Below are positions 8,301 through 17,245 of a stretch of DNA of 64,000 nt, piece by piece; position 1 is the stretch's first letter; every line of letters starts with the position of its first letter. The translations under genes and the position numbers were made by a program. Origin of the DNA: Arthrobacter sp. (GTDB lineage: Bacteria > Actinomycetota > Actinomycetes > Actinomycetales > Micrococcaceae); assembly GCA_031277795.1 (NCBI GenBank), contig JAITLQ010000015.1, positions 62,001 to 126,000 of the forward strand. Reading direction: 5' to 3'. The notes under the pieces are model-generated. The model was not told the origin of the DNA and did not search any database. It was given only the letters and a program-made list of their open reading frames with translations.

Positions 8301-10048
8301 AGAAGGTCCTCATCGCCAATCGCGGCGAGATCGCCGTGCGCGTGATCCGCGCCTGCCTCGACGCCGGCCTGGCCTCGGTGGCCGTGTACTCGGATCCGGA
8401 CGCAGACGCGCTGCACGTGCGCCTCGCGGACGAGGCCCACGCCCTGCGCGGCACCACGGGGGCGGAGAGCTACCTCGACATCGAGAAGATCCTCGGCGTG
8501 GTCAAGCGCTCCGGCGCCGACGCCGTGCACCCCGGCTACGGCTTCCTCTCCGAGAACGCCGACTTTGCGCAGGCCGTCATCGACGCGGGGCTCACGTGGA
8601 TCGGCCCGGGGCCGGACGCGATCCGCACGCTCGGCAACAAGGTCAGCGCCCGCGAGCTGGCGCAGCGCGTGGGTGCGCCCCTGGCCCCCGGCTCCGACGG
8701 CCCCGTCACAACGGGCGCCGAGGTGCGCGCCTTCGCCGAGGAACACGGCCTGCCCATCATCATCAAGGCGGCGTTCGGCGGCGGCGGGCGCGGCATGAAG
8801 GTGGTGCACCGCCTCGAGGACGTCGAGGACGCCTTCGATTCCGCCACGCGCGAGGCCGTCGTGGCGTTCGGGCGGGGCGAGTGCTTCGTTGAGCGCTTCC
8901 TCGAGCGGCCGCGCCACGTGGAGGCGCAGGTGCTCGCCGACGCGCACGGCCACGTGGTGGTCGTGGGCACGCGCGACTGCTCGCTGCAGCGCCGCAACCA
9001 GAAGCTGGTCGAGGAGGCGCCCGCGCCGTTCCTCACCGACGCCCAGCGCGCCTCCATCCACGAGGCCTCGCGGCGCATCTGCGCCGAGGCCGGCTACGTG
9101 GGCGCCGGCACCGTGGAGTTCATGGTCGCCGCGGACGGGCTGGTGTCCTTCCTCGAGGTGAACACGCGCCTGCAGGTGGAGCACCCGGTCACCGAGGCCA
9201 CCACGGGTGTCGATCTGGTCCGCGAGCAGTTCAGGATCGCGTCGGGGCAGGAGCTCTCCTTCACCTCCGATCCGGAGCCCGTCGGCCACGCCTTCGAGTT
9301 CAGGATCAACGCCGAGGATCCCGCGCTCGGCTTCCTGCCGACGCCCGGCCCCGTGACGGGCTTCCAGGTGCCCGGCGGGCCCGCCGTGCGCCTCGACTCC
9401 GGCGTGCTGGCCGGCGACGTGGTGCCCCCGCACTACGACTCGCTCATGGCCAAGCTCATCGTGACCGGCGAGAACCGCGAGCAGGCGCTGCGGCGCGCCC
9501 GGCTCGCGCTCGACGAGTTCAGGATCGAGGGGCTGCCCACCGTGCTGCCCTTCCACCGCGCCGTGGTGCGGGACGAGGACTTCGTCGCCGAGCCGTTCAG
9601 GGTGGACACGGGCTGGATCGAGCGCGACTTCGCGGCGCGCCTCGAGGCCTCCGATCAGGTGGCCGTGGCCCCGGACGGCGCGCGCGCCGAGTTCACGATC
9701 GACGTGGACGGCCGCGCCGTTCGTCTCGGCCTGCCCGCCGCGCTCACCGCGCTCCTGGGTGCCGCCCCGGCCGGGGCGGGGCTGGGAGGCGCGGCCGTGC
9801 CGTCGGGCCTTGCCCAGGGCACGCCACTGCGCGACGACGCCGTGGTCGCCGCCCCGGTAGACGGCACCTTGGCGGCGTGGCGCGTCGAGGACGGTGCCAC
9901 GGTCGAGGTCGGCGATCCGATCGCGGCGGTCGAGGCCATGAAGATGGAGACCGTCGTGGCGGCGAAGCGGGCGGGCGTGGTGCGCCGCGCCGGGCTGGCC
10001 GCCGGGGATCCGCTCCAGCGCGGCCAGGAGCTCGCCCGCGTCGAGTGA
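8297..10048 (+). CDS. Biotin carboxylase with fused biotin carrier domain, 583 aa
   Basis: Residues 1-450 are an ATP-grasp biotin carboxylase: [15 protein letters not shown] start, glycine-rich loop G-G-G-G-R-G-M-K, and catalytic block [14 protein letters not shown]. Residues about 510-583 are a BCCP domain with the biotinylation motif E-A-M-K-M (Lys549). There is no carboxyltransferase gene of the acyl-CoA type nearby. Overlap of its GTG with the pxpBC stop, and AAGGAG at 8284-8289, place it in the lactam operon, where the KipI/KipA domains may supply the carboxyltransferase as in urea carboxylase. The alternative is a general acyl-CoA carboxylase alpha subunit. Confidence 0.9.
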   Translation: MKKVLIANRGEIAVRVIRACLDAGLASVAVYSDPDADALHVRLADEAHALRGTTGAESYLDIEKILGVVKRSGADAVHPGYGFLSENADFAQAVIDAGLTWIGPGPDAIRTLGNKVSARELAQRVGAPLAPGSDGPVTTGAEVRAFAEEHGLPIIIKAAFGGGGRGMKVVHRLEDVEDAFDSATREAVVAFGRGECFVERFLERPRHVEAQVLADAHGHVVVVGTRDCSLQRRNQKLVEEAPAPFLTDAQRASIHEASRRICAEAGYVGAGTVEFMVAADGLVSFLEVNTRLQVEHPVTEATTGVDLVREQFRIASGQELSFTSDPEPVGHAFEFRINAEDPALGFLPTPGPVTGFQVPGGPAVRLDSGVLAGDVVPPHYDSLMAKLIVTGENREQALRRARLALDEFRIEGLPTVLPFHRAVVRDEDFVAEPFRVDTGWIERDFAARLEASDQVAVAPDGARAEFTIDVDGRAVRLGLPAALTALLGAAPAGAGLGGAAVPSGLAQGTPLRDDAVVAAPVDGTLAAWRVEDGATVEVGDPIAAVEAMKMETVVAAKRAGVVRRAGLAAGDPLQRGQELARVE

Positions 10049-10091
10049 GTCCTGCGCTCAGCGTGCCTTCTCACCGGCTTGGCGCGTTTCG

Positions 10092-10148
10092 CACCCCCAT
10101 GTGGTTTCTGCACCGTCCCCGGGACGGTGCAGAAACCATTTGGGGGTG
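10092..10148. terminator. 28-bp stem hairpin after the pxp operon
   Basis: Arms 10092-10119 and 10121-10148 pair with two mismatches around a single-base loop. It follows the last pxp operon gene by 43 bp and precedes the GntR gene, so it probably separates the operon from the regulator transcript. Confidence 0.75.
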
Positions 10149-10222
10149 ACTTTTGTGCGACCTGCGGTGCGTGGGCGTCTCGGAGGGCCGCGACGGCGCC
10201 ACTTCGTGGGAGGGTGGAGCAC

Positions 10223-10891
10223 GTGAACGCCCCGCACGCCCAGACCACCTCGTGGGTGGCCCAGCGCCTCCGCGAGTGCATCGAGTCGGGGCTGCTGCTC
10301 CCCGGCAGCAAACTGGCCGAGCAGAAGCTGGCGGAGGAACTCGACGTCTCGCGCAATACGCTGCGCGAGGCCTTCACCGTGCTCGTGGCCCACGGCCTGG
10401 TGCAGCGCATCCCCAACCGCGGCGTGTTCGTGGCGTCCCCCGGCGCGGAGGGCGTCCGCGAGATCTACGCCGTGCGTCGCACCGTGGAGCCCTCGGCGCT
10501 CCTGTGGTCCGAGGCCGGGCCCGGCGTGCTGGCCACGATGCGCTCGGTGGTCAACCGTGCCCAGGAGGCCAGGGATCGGGCCGACGTGCCGGCCATGGCC
10601 GCCGCCAACCAGGAACTGCACCGCATGATTGTGGCCCTCGCCGGCTCCGAGACGATCGCGGAGATGATGGAGCGCGTGCTCGCCCGCATGCGGCTCGTCT
10701 TCTTTGCCATGCAGGGTCAGCCCGATTTCCACACGCACTACGTGGAGCTCAACGTCCGCCTCGTCACGCTCCTGGAGCAGGGGCGCCGCGCCGAGGCCGC
10801 CGAGGCCATGCGCAGCTATCTGGACGTCGCCGAGGCCGAACTGCTCGGCCACCTCGAGCGCGACGGCGAGACCCGCGACGGCGAGGCCTGA
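10223..10891 (+). CDS. GntR family transcriptional regulator (FCD-type), 222 aa
   Basis: N-terminal winged helix (residues about 5-70) with the GntR signature L-A-E-E-L-D-V-S-R-N-T-L-R-E-A-F and wing G-L-V-Q-R-I-P-N-R-G-V-F-V. The C-terminal all-helical FCD domain has the E-I-Y-A-V-R-R-T-V-E-P block, N-Q-E-L-H-R-M-I, and a further H in the last third, consistent with a metal or small-acid pocket. The GTG at 10223 follows AGGGTGGAG; a GTG at 10214 is possible. It lies between the pxp operon and the DUF1445/NRAMP-like operon, both preceded by TTGTT-S-AACAA palindromes, so it is the best candidate repressor of the lactam locus. Confidence 0.9.
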   Translation: MNAPHAQTTSWVAQRLRECIESGLLLPGSKLAEQKLAEELDVSRNTLREAFTVLVAHGLVQRIPNRGVFVASPGAEGVREIYAVRRTVEPSALLWSEAGPGVLATMRSVVNRAQEARDRADVPAMAAANQELHRMIVALAGSETIAEMMERVLARMRLVFFAMQGQPDFHTHYVELNVRLVTLLEQGRRAEAAEAMRSYLDVAEAELLGHLERDGETRDGEA

Positions 10892-10895
10892 GAAA

Positions 10896-10957
10896 AACCG
10901 AGTCCCCCCGGACTGTGCGCGTTCTTGAACACGCGGAAAGTCCAGGGGGACTCGGTT
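10896..10957. terminator. Bidirectional terminator hairpin
   Basis: Arms 10896-10914 and 10939-10957 pair almost fully (AACCGAGTCCCCC with GGGGGACTCGGTT) and the loop contains a smaller nested stem. A-rich sequence before and TTCTT after suit termination from both sides between the convergent GntR and DUF1445 genes. Confidence 0.85.
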
Positions 10958-11023
10958 CTTGCCCGGCGCCTCGGGGGCCGGTGCGGCGCCGGCGCCCGCC
11001 TCGTCCCGGCGCCCGGGCCCGAA

Positions 11024-11869
11024 CTACGGCAGCTGCAGCGCCGAGTTCTTCAGGTCGGTGATGAGCATGTGCCCCGGTGCGTGGCCGATCGCCAGCGCCG
11101 GCTTGGAGCGCATGACGGCCGCCTGCGGGGTCACGCCGCAGGCCCAGAAGACCGGAACGGTCCCCTCGGGGATCCGCACCGGGTCCCCGAAGTCGGGGCG
11201 GGAAAGATCCGCGATGCCGAGTGCGGCGGGGTCGCCCACGTGCACGGGGGCACCGTGAACGGCCGGGTAGCGCGAGGTGATGCGCACGGCGTCGGCCACC
11301 TGGGAGGCGGGGATGGGGCGCATCGACACCACGAGCGGGCCGGCCATGGCGCCCGCCGGCGCACATTCGCGGTTGGTCCTGAACATCGGCACGTTCACGC
11401 CCTGCTCGATGTGCGCCACGGGGACGTCGCCCTCGCGCAGCGCCGCCTCGAAGGAGAAGGAGCAGCCGAGGATGAACGTCACGAGGTCGTCGCGCCAGAC
11501 GGCGTTTAGGTCCGTGGGGGAATCGACCAGCACGCCGTCCTCGTAGACGGTGTAGCGGGGCACATCCGTGCGGATGTCGCCGCCGGCCAGCAACTCGGAG
11601 CTCGTCTCCCCGGCGTCGAGGACGCCCAGGACCGGGCAGGCCTTGAGGTTGCGCTGGGCAAAGAGCAGCACGTCGAAGGCCTGCTCCTTGGGCACGATCA
11701 ACAGGTTCGCCTGGGCGAAGCCGTCGCTGTAGCCCGCCGTGGGGGTGACGAACCCCGCCCGGAAGAGCCCGCGGGCCTCGGCGGGGGAGAGGCGGCCGGG
11801 CACGGCCGGCTCCGGCGGAAGCTCGGGAGTGCCCGACGGCGCGGGGGTGGGCTGGGTGCCGTGTGTCAT
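11024..11869 (-). CDS. DUF1445 (D-glutamate cyclase-like) hydro-lyase family protein, 281 aa
   Basis: Member of the DUF1445 family (Bacillus YcsI; mammalian D-glutamate cyclase has this domain), whose characterised members convert D-glutamate to 5-oxo-D-proline. Visible family blocks are [26 protein letters not shown], and the C-terminal [21 protein letters not shown]. About 30 proline-rich residues precede the domain. AAGGA upstream sets the ATG at 11867-11869. It lies 9 bp downstream of the NRAMP-like gene, in one operon, and its product would feed the 5-oxoprolinase encoded on the other strand. Confidence 0.88.
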   Translation of the reverse strand: MTHGTQPTPAPSGTPELPPEPAVPGRLSPAEARGLFRAGFVTPTAGYSDGFAQANLLIVPKEQAFDVLLFAQRNLKACPVLGVLDAGETSSELLAGGDIRTDVPRYTVYEDGVLVDSPTDLNAVWRDDLVTFILGCSFSFEAALREGDVPVAHIEQGVNVPMFRTNRECAPAGAMAGPLVVSMRPIPASQVADAVRITSRYPAVHGAPVHVGDPAALGIADLSRPDFGDPVRIPEGTVPVFWACGVTPQAAVMRSKPALAIGHAPGHMLITDLKNSALQLP

Positions 11870-11878
11870 GACGCGTCC

Positions 11879-13111
11879 TTAGGAGAAGAGGGCGGCGATG
11901 CCGCTGATGGACTGGACGGCGAGGAAGACGGTCAGGGCCCACGCGAACACGCCCACGATCAGGAGCCAGGCGGGGTACTTGTAGCCCTCCAGCAGGTCGC
12001 GGCGGCGCCAGGCGGCGAAGAGCAGCACGCCGAAGCCGATGGGCAGGATCAAGCCGTTGAAGGCGCCGGCGAAGATCAGCAGCGTCTGCGGTGCCTGACC
12101 GATGACGAGGTAGATCAGCGCGGAGACGGCGATGAACGCGACGGTGAGCAGGTGGCGGGTGCGCGGGGCGGTGCTCTGCTTCGTGACGAAGGAGATTGAC
12201 GTGTAGGCGGCCCCGATGACGGAGGTCAGGGCGGCGGCCCACAGAACGACGCCGAACATGCGCAGGCCGATGGTGCCGGCGGCCGCCTGGAACGCTTCCG
12301 CGGCCTTGTTGTCGCTCGTGAGGGCGATGCCGCCCGCCACGACGCCGAGGATGGCGAGGAAGAGGAGGACGCGCATCAGGCCGGTGACGATGATGCCGAG
12401 CACGGAGGTCTTGGTGATCTCCTTGACGGCGTCGACGCCCTTCACGCCGGAGTCGAGCATGCGATGGGCGCCGGCGTAGGTGATGTAGCCGCCCACGGTG
12501 CCGCCGATGAGGGTGGTGATGACGAGGAAGTCGATCTTCTCCGGTAGGACGGTGTTCTTGAGCGCCTCGCCGACCGGGGGAGCGGAGACGATGGCCACGT
12601 AGAGCATCAGGAGGATCATGAGGGCGCCGAGCACCACCACGATCCGGTCGAGGGCCACGCCGGCCTTCTTGGAGACAAAAACCAGGATGGCGATGAGGGC
12701 CGAGAGGGCGCCGCCGAGCTTGGGGTCGAGGCCCGTCATGGCGTTGAAGCCGAGGCCCGTGCCCGCCACGTTGCCGATGTTGAAGACGAGCCCGCCCACG
12801 AACACGAGCGCGGAGAGCACCCAGCCCACACCGGGAAGGACCTTGTTGCCGATGTCCTGGGCGCGCAGGCCGGAGACGCCGATGACGCGCCAGACGTTCA
12901 GCTGCACCGCGATGTCCACGAGGATCGACACGAGGATGGCGAAGGCAAAGGCGGCGCCGAGCTTGACGGTGAATTCGCTGGTCTGGGTGATGAAGCCCGG
13001 ACCGATGGCGCTGGTGGCCATGAGGAACATGGCGCCGAGCAGCGCCGTGCGGTGCGAGGCGCCGGGCTTCTTGGCCTGCGCGGCCTCCGGGGTGGGAGCA
13101 GAGGACGTCAT
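11879..13111 (-). CDS. NRAMP-related transporter lacking the metal-site motifs (YcsG type), 410 aa
   Basis: About eleven membrane segments with NRAMP-like organisation. In true NRAMP metal importers helix 1 carries D-P-G-N and helix 6 M-P-H. Here the helix 1 position reads A-I-G-P-G-F-I-T-Q and the helix 6 region reads I-T-Y-A-G-A-H, so the metal-coordinating Asp and Met are absent. Bacillus YcsG is the corresponding gene of the ycsFGI-kip locus. Together with DUF1445 in the same operon and pxp genes nearby, an organic substrate such as 5-oxoproline or a related lactam is more likely than a divalent metal. AAGGA precedes the ATG at 13109-13111. Confidence 0.85.
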   Translation of the reverse strand: MTSSAPTPEAAQAKKPGASHRTALLGAMFLMATSAIGPGFITQTSEFTVKLGAAFAFAILVSILVDIAVQLNVWRVIGVSGLRAQDIGNKVLPGVGWVLSALVFVGGLVFNIGNVAGTGLGFNAMTGLDPKLGGALSALIAILVFVSKKAGVALDRIVVVLGALMILLMLYVAIVSAPPVGEALKNTVLPEKIDFLVITTLIGGTVGGYITYAGAHRMLDSGVKGVDAVKEITKTSVLGIIVTGLMRVLLFLAILGVVAGGIALTSDNKAAEAFQAAAGTIGLRMFGVVLWAAALTSVIGAAYTSISFVTKQSTAPRTRHLLTVAFIAVSALIYLVIGQAPQTLLIFAGAFNGLILPIGFGVLLFAAWRRRDLLEGYKYPAWLLIVGVFAWALTVFLAVQSISGIAALFS

Positions 13112-13159
13112 GGGAATCCTTGCGTTGGGTGAGCGGTGTCACAGGGTGGGGTGATGTGG

Positions 13160-13204
13160 ACTCTAGCGGTTGTTGAACAATGTGAGCAAGAAATTGTTCA
13201 ACAA
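13160..13204 (-). promoter_or_regulatory. Promoter with two operators for the NRAMP-like/DUF1445 operon
   Basis: On the minus strand a -35-like TTGCTC (13184-13189) and -10-like TAGAGT (13160-13165) are 18 bp apart. Two palindromes TTGTT-S-AACAA lie at 13170-13180 (between the two boxes) and 13194-13204 (just upstream of -35), centres 24 bp apart. The placement fits repression, presumably by the local GntR protein. Confidence 0.7.
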
Positions 13205-13506
13205 CTTCGGGTGTTTGCGTCACGTGGCTGCGGGCGGAGGCCCCTTGCCCCGGCCGTTGAACGCCGACCGCTCCGCCTTGCGTACCCCGCCGGATGTCGC
13301 GCGGGTGAGCCGTGTCGGCGAGACTGGTCCCCGTCCGAACCGTGCCGGAGTCTTGCGCCGGAACCGTGCCGCTGCCGGCGAGGATCCGGGCGGTCCCCGC
13401 GGGGCGGCCCCGGCGCCACGGTCACAGGATCGGCACAGGGCCGCCACACAGGGTTCAACGGCCGGGACGGTGAACTCTTCCTCAAGAGTTCTTCAGGAGG
13501 GACATC
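13205..13506. other. Intergenic region before the HtrA-like gene
   Basis: No gene is supported between the operators and the protease start. The main feature is a palindrome at 13472-13491, GAACTCTT-N4-AAGAGTTC, directly before the AGGAGG ribosome site (13495-13500). It could be an operator or a leader hairpin affecting translation start. Confidence 0.5.
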
Positions 13507-15489
13507 ATGAACGAGCAGAACCAGCAGGGGCAGCCCCAGGACAACAACGCCGAGGCCCAGGGCGCGCAGGATCAGGCGGCCGCCCAGGCCGCCCCGACGC
13601 AGCGCATCGAGGCCGCTCAGGCCGCCGAGCAGTTGGACGCCACCCGCCGTCTTGAGTCCACGCCGGAGCCCCAGGCGGCTCCGACCGCCGCCACCACGGT
13701 TATCCCGGGGGCCGACGCCGAGCAGTCGGCCGCCGAGCAGGCGCCCACCGCGCCGCGCTCCATGGTGCTCCCCACCGGCCCCACGCAGCGCATCGAGCCG
13801 CAGCGCGTGATCGACGAGGCGCCGGCCGCCTCGCTGCAGCAGCCCATCCAGGCGCCGACCGCACCGGGCACCCATGCCGTCCCGAGCGCCGCCGCCCAGG
13901 CCGCGCAGTCCCAGCAGGCCCAGGCCGCGCAGGCCCAGCCGATCCAGGGCGCGCAGGCCTACCCCGCCGGCTATGCCCACCAGGCCCCGGCCGGTGCCCC
14001 GCCGGCCCCTGGCGTCCCCGGGGCGCAGCCCCAGTCCGGCACCTTCGCCGCCGCCTCGGCGGGCCATCCCGCCCAGGGTGAGCACGCGGCGTCGGGCACC
14101 GCGTGGGGCGAGCAGGCCCCCCACGCCAATGCGTGGAACGTGGCGCCGCAGGCGGCCCCGACCCAGCAGCAGGCCAACCCGTACGCCTACCCCCAGGCGT
14201 GGGGCCAGGCGGCCCCCGCCGCCAAGGCACCCATGAGCCCGCGCAAGCGCAAGGCCCTGCGCTTCACCGCCGCGGCCGGCGTGCTCGCGCTCGCCGTCAC
14301 GCTGGGCGCGGTGCCCGGCTGGGCGTTTGGCCACCAGGCCGGCGTGACGCAGGGACAGACGCAGGCGGAGAGCAACAACAACACCTTCGGCGGCAACTCC
14401 CAGAACAGCCAGGGCACCAGCCCGTTTGGCGGTTCGACGGACGGCCAGAGCGGCCAGGGCAGCGACGGCTCCAGCGGCACGGACGGCGGCAGCCAGTACC
14501 AGCAGCTGCCCTACGGCAACTACGGCAACGGCTCCACCGACCAGGGCAACAGCTCCTCCGTGGAGCAGGGCACCAAGCTTGACTCCGGCCTGGCCGGCCT
14601 CGTCATGATCGACACCACGCTGAACGGCGGCGAGGGCGCTGGCACGGGCATGATCCTGAGCTCCGATGGCTACGTGCTCACCAACTACCACGTGGTCGAG
14701 GCCTCCACGAAGGTGCAGGTCACCGATTCCACGACCGGCAAGACGTACACCGCCACCGTGGTGGGCCGCGACGCGACGCATGATGTCGCGCTCCTGAAGC
14801 TCGAGAATGCCTCAGGTCTGCAGACGGTCAAGACCGCCTCCGGATCCGTGAGCAAGGGCGAGACGGTTCACGCCGTGGGCAACGCCTCCGGCGAGGGCTA
14901 TCTCCGCAAGCTGACGGGCACCGTGACGGCCACCGAGCAGTCGATCACCACGCAGTCGGAGCTCACCTCCGAGGGCGAGAAGCTGAGCAACCTCATCGAG
15001 ACGGACGCCGACGTGGTGCCGGGCTACTCCGGCGGTGCGCTGGTCAACGACGCCGGAGAGGTGGTCGGCATGACGACCGCCGCCTCCTCCGGCAACACCT
15101 CCGCCACGGTGGACGGCTACGCGATCCCGATCTCGGAGGCCCTGTCCATCGCCGAGCAGATCAAGAACGGCCAGTCCTCCGACACCGTGCAGATCGGTCG
15201 CGGTGCCGCCCTCGGCATCTCGATCCTGTCCTCCGACACGGGACAGGTGGGCGGCGGCTACGGCGTGACCGTGCAGGAGATCATCTCCGGCGGTGCCGTG
15301 GCGAAGTCGGGCCTCGCGGCCGGCGACACGATCATCGGCCTGGACGGCAAGACCGTGAAGTCCTACTCCGCGCTCAAGGAGATCCTGGCCGCACACCAGC
15401 CCGGCGACAAGGTGGAGCTGACGTGGCTCAACTCCGAGGGCACGCAGAAGTCGGCGACCGTCACCCTGGGCGAGTCCTCGGTGAACTGA
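13507..15489 (+). CDS. Membrane-anchored HtrA-like serine protease with PDZ domain, 660 aa
   Basis: S1C-type protease facing the cell exterior. Residues 1-245 are a Gln/Ala/Pro-rich cytosolic tail with two T-Q-R-I-E repeats; one membrane segment follows (about 255-280); a Gly/Ser/Asn/Gln-rich stalk leads to the protease. Catalytic residues read His395 (T-N-Y-H-V-V), Asp426 (A-T-H-D-V-A-L-L) and Ser508 (G-Y-S-G-G-A-L; G-N-S-G-G-P is more common). A PDZ domain occupies about 560-655 (G-A-A-L-G-I, then S-G-L-A-A-G-D-T-I-I). AGGAGG fixes the start. Family members degrade or process misfolded envelope proteins. It is a single-gene unit ending in a strong hairpin. Confidence 0.9.
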   Translation: MNEQNQQGQPQDNNAEAQGAQDQAAAQAAPTQRIEAAQAAEQLDATRRLESTPEPQAAPTAATTVIPGADAEQSAAEQAPTAPRSMVLPTGPTQRIEPQRVIDEAPAASLQQPIQAPTAPGTHAVPSAAAQAAQSQQAQAAQAQPIQGAQAYPAGYAHQAPAGAPPAPGVPGAQPQSGTFAAASAGHPAQGEHAASGTAWGEQAPHANAWNVAPQAAPTQQQANPYAYPQAWGQAAPAAKAPMSPRKRKALRFTAAAGVLALAVTLGAVPGWAFGHQAGVTQGQTQAESNNNTFGGNSQNSQGTSPFGGSTDGQSGQGSDGSSGTDGGSQYQQLPYGNYGNGSTDQGNSSSVEQGTKLDSGLAGLVMIDTTLNGGEGAGTGMILSSDGYVLTNYHVVEASTKVQVTDSTTGKTYTATVVGRDATHDVALLKLENASGLQTVKTASGSVSKGETVHAVGNASGEGYLRKLTGTVTATEQSITTQSELTSEGEKLSNLIETDADVVPGYSGGALVNDAGEVVGMTTAASSGNTSATVDGYAIPISEALSIAEQIKNGQSSDTVQIGRGAALGISILSSDTGQVGGGYGVTVQEIISGGAVAKSGLAAGDTIIGLDGKTVKSYSALKEILAAHQPGDKVELTWLNSEGTQKSATVTLGESSVN

Positions 15490-15544
15490 CCCCACGAGCC
15501 CCGGGGCGGCGGCCGGAGTGTAGGCCGGCCGTTCTGCCCTGGTG

Positions 15545-15604
15545 AACACAACGACGCCGGGTCGTTTCCCCTCTTGGGGGGAGGCGACCCGGCGTCGCTG
15601 TGTT
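15545..15604. terminator. 20-bp stem bidirectional terminator
   Basis: Arms 15545-15564 and 15585-15604 pair with one mismatch; the loop carries a second stem (CCCCTC with GGGGAGG-like). It lies between the convergent protease gene and the lipoprotein pseudogene. Confidence 0.85.
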
Positions 15605-15620
15605 GGTGGCGGTCGCCTGC

Positions 15621-16369
15621 TCAGGCAGCGGGGACGGCGTCCCACGCGGGGAAGGGCCGGTACTCACCAGGCTCGAGAGCCGCTTGTTTGGTCTTCGGAT
15701 CTCGCTCGAATTGTGTGCCGGGTGTCTTCTTCTCGTCCTCGGCGTCGCGGCGGGCGGCGATGTCCCGCAGAAGGGCATTGAAGTTGCCCCAATACGCCGC
15801 TGACGTGACGGTGACCGAGAGCATGTCTGCTGATTCAGCGTTGAGTCCGATCCGGTAGCCCTCCGGAGTCATGGCGGTGTAGAGCTTTCCGCCGAAGACT
15901 GACTCTTCTGTGACCTCCCATCCGCGTTCGCGCCACGTGGTCGCCGCGGTGGATTGGAGCTGTTCCAGCGGCTCTTCAGGCGTGAGGAAACGTACTACCC
16001 AAAAGGTGTAGCTATCTCCATGCCCGTCGGGTCCTTGTCCATCGCCTTCCAGCGGCATGCCCGAGAGCTAACCCTCGCCCGGTGTGACACCCGAGTGAGT
16101 TGGCGAGTCCTCCCAAGTACCGCGGAAAATGTCAATCTGAACGTCGGTCAGGACTCCGTTGAGCGTGGAGTATTGTTGCGCGGCGGCGCCGTATCGCCGC
16201 TCGGGGGCAGAGCGGCAGCCTGGCCTCGGGTCTTGCCCGAGGCGTCCACGACTCCAGCTGAGGCCGCTGGCGGTGTTGTCATCCCGGGGTCCTCCCGCGT
16301 CGAGCATCCGGTGAGAACGACAGCGAGACCGACGCCGAGGGCGAGGCCCTGCCACACCATTCGACTCAT
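15621..16369 (-). pseudogene. Broken paralogue of the adjacent lipoprotein gene
   Basis: Three pieces align in order with the intact neighbour at 16385-17143. The first (from 16369) gives a lipoprotein signal ending V-L-T-G-C-S; after about 55 codons the reading moves to another frame at a run of five G (16203-16207). The middle piece (A-A-Q-Q-Y-S-T-L-N-G-V) then meets an in-frame TAG at 16068-16070, where the paralogue has Phe. The last piece continues in that frame and ends in F-P-A-W-D-A-V-P. Both copies share TPGTQFERDPKTKQA. Two independent lesions argue for true decay; the G-run alone could be a sequencing or slippage event. Confidence 0.8.
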
Positions 16370-16384
16370 CGCATGTCGTCCGAA

Positions 16385-17143
16385 TCAGGACTGCGGCACG
16401 GCATCCCAGGCCGGAAAAGGTCGGAACTGGCCGGGCTTGAGAATGGCCTGCTTGGTCTTGGGGTCCCGCTCGAATTGCGTTCCGGGTGTTTTCGCCGCGT
16501 CCTCGGCGTCGCGGCGGGCGGCGATGGAGCGCAGTAGCTCTCTCTGCGGCCCCCAGTAGACGGGGCTGTAGGCGGTGAGGGCAATGGTGCCTGGCTGGCC
16601 TTCATCGAGGTGCAGGGTGTAGCCGTCGGTGGTGGTGGCGGTGTAGCGGACGGACCCGAGAGGGTCGTCGGAGCTGACCTGCAAACCGTTCTGCCGCCAC
16701 TCCTCGGCCGTGCGCTCCAGTAGCTCCTTGACGGGTTCCTGCGGAGTGAAGGTTCGGTATACCGAGAAGTAGTAGCTATCGGCACCCGTAGAATCCTCGA
16801 GTTTGCCATCTCCCTCCAGCTCGGGACCACGGGTGAATCCCTGACCGGGGGCAACCTCGGACTCCGTGCCGCTATCGCGCCAAGCTCCGGATGAAATGGC
16901 CTTCTGCAGGGGAGTGAAGACGGCGTTGAGGGCGTCGTAATGCTCGCCTGCAAGCGCATAGTTCTCCGCGAGCGGCCGGGCAAGGGCCTGCGCGCGGGTC
17001 GAACCAGATCGGTCCTTGATGCCACTGCCCTGCTGCGGTGCGGCGGTCACTTGGTCCTCTTTCGTCGGGGAACACGCGCTGCTCGCTAGCCCGCACAGCA
17101 AAGCGGCGGTGAGGGCGATCGTGACACGGGCCGGGCGGTTCAT
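16385..17143 (-). CDS. Small lipoprotein of unknown family, 252 aa
   Basis: A signal sequence (A-L-T-A-A-L-L-C-G-L-A-S-S-A-C-S) ends in a lipobox-like S-A-C, so the mature protein is probably lipid-anchored outside the membrane. The body is hydrophilic with no recognised domain; conserved with the neighbouring broken copy are S-Y-Y-F-S-V-Y-R-T-F-T-P, R-S-I-A-A-R-R-D-A-E-D and the C-terminal F-R-P-F-P-A-W-D-A-V-P. GGAG upstream sets the ATG at 17141-17143. It follows the DUF1023 hydrolase gene on the same strand by about 100 bp and is duplicated, an arrangement seen for immunity lipoproteins of secreted lipase effectors; that role is inference. Confidence 0.75.
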   Translation of the reverse strand: MNRPARVTIALTAALLCGLASSACSPTKEDQVTAAPQQGSGIKDRSGSTRAQALARPLAENYALAGEHYDALNAVFTPLQKAISSGAWRDSGTESEVAPGQGFTRGPELEGDGKLEDSTGADSYYFSVYRTFTPQEPVKELLERTAEEWRQNGLQVSSDDPLGSVRYTATTTDGYTLHLDEGQPGTIALTAYSPVYWGPQRELLRSIAARRDAEDAAKTPGTQFERDPKTKQAILKPGQFRPFPAWDAVPQS

Positions 17144-17245
17144 CGTGGGGCTCCTGCTTGGTCTGTGGTTGCTTCTAGTAGACGGTCTCACGTGCTCGGG
17201 CCGAGCAGTTCGCGAGCAAGTGCAGCATCAGTGTTGTGTTGGGGA

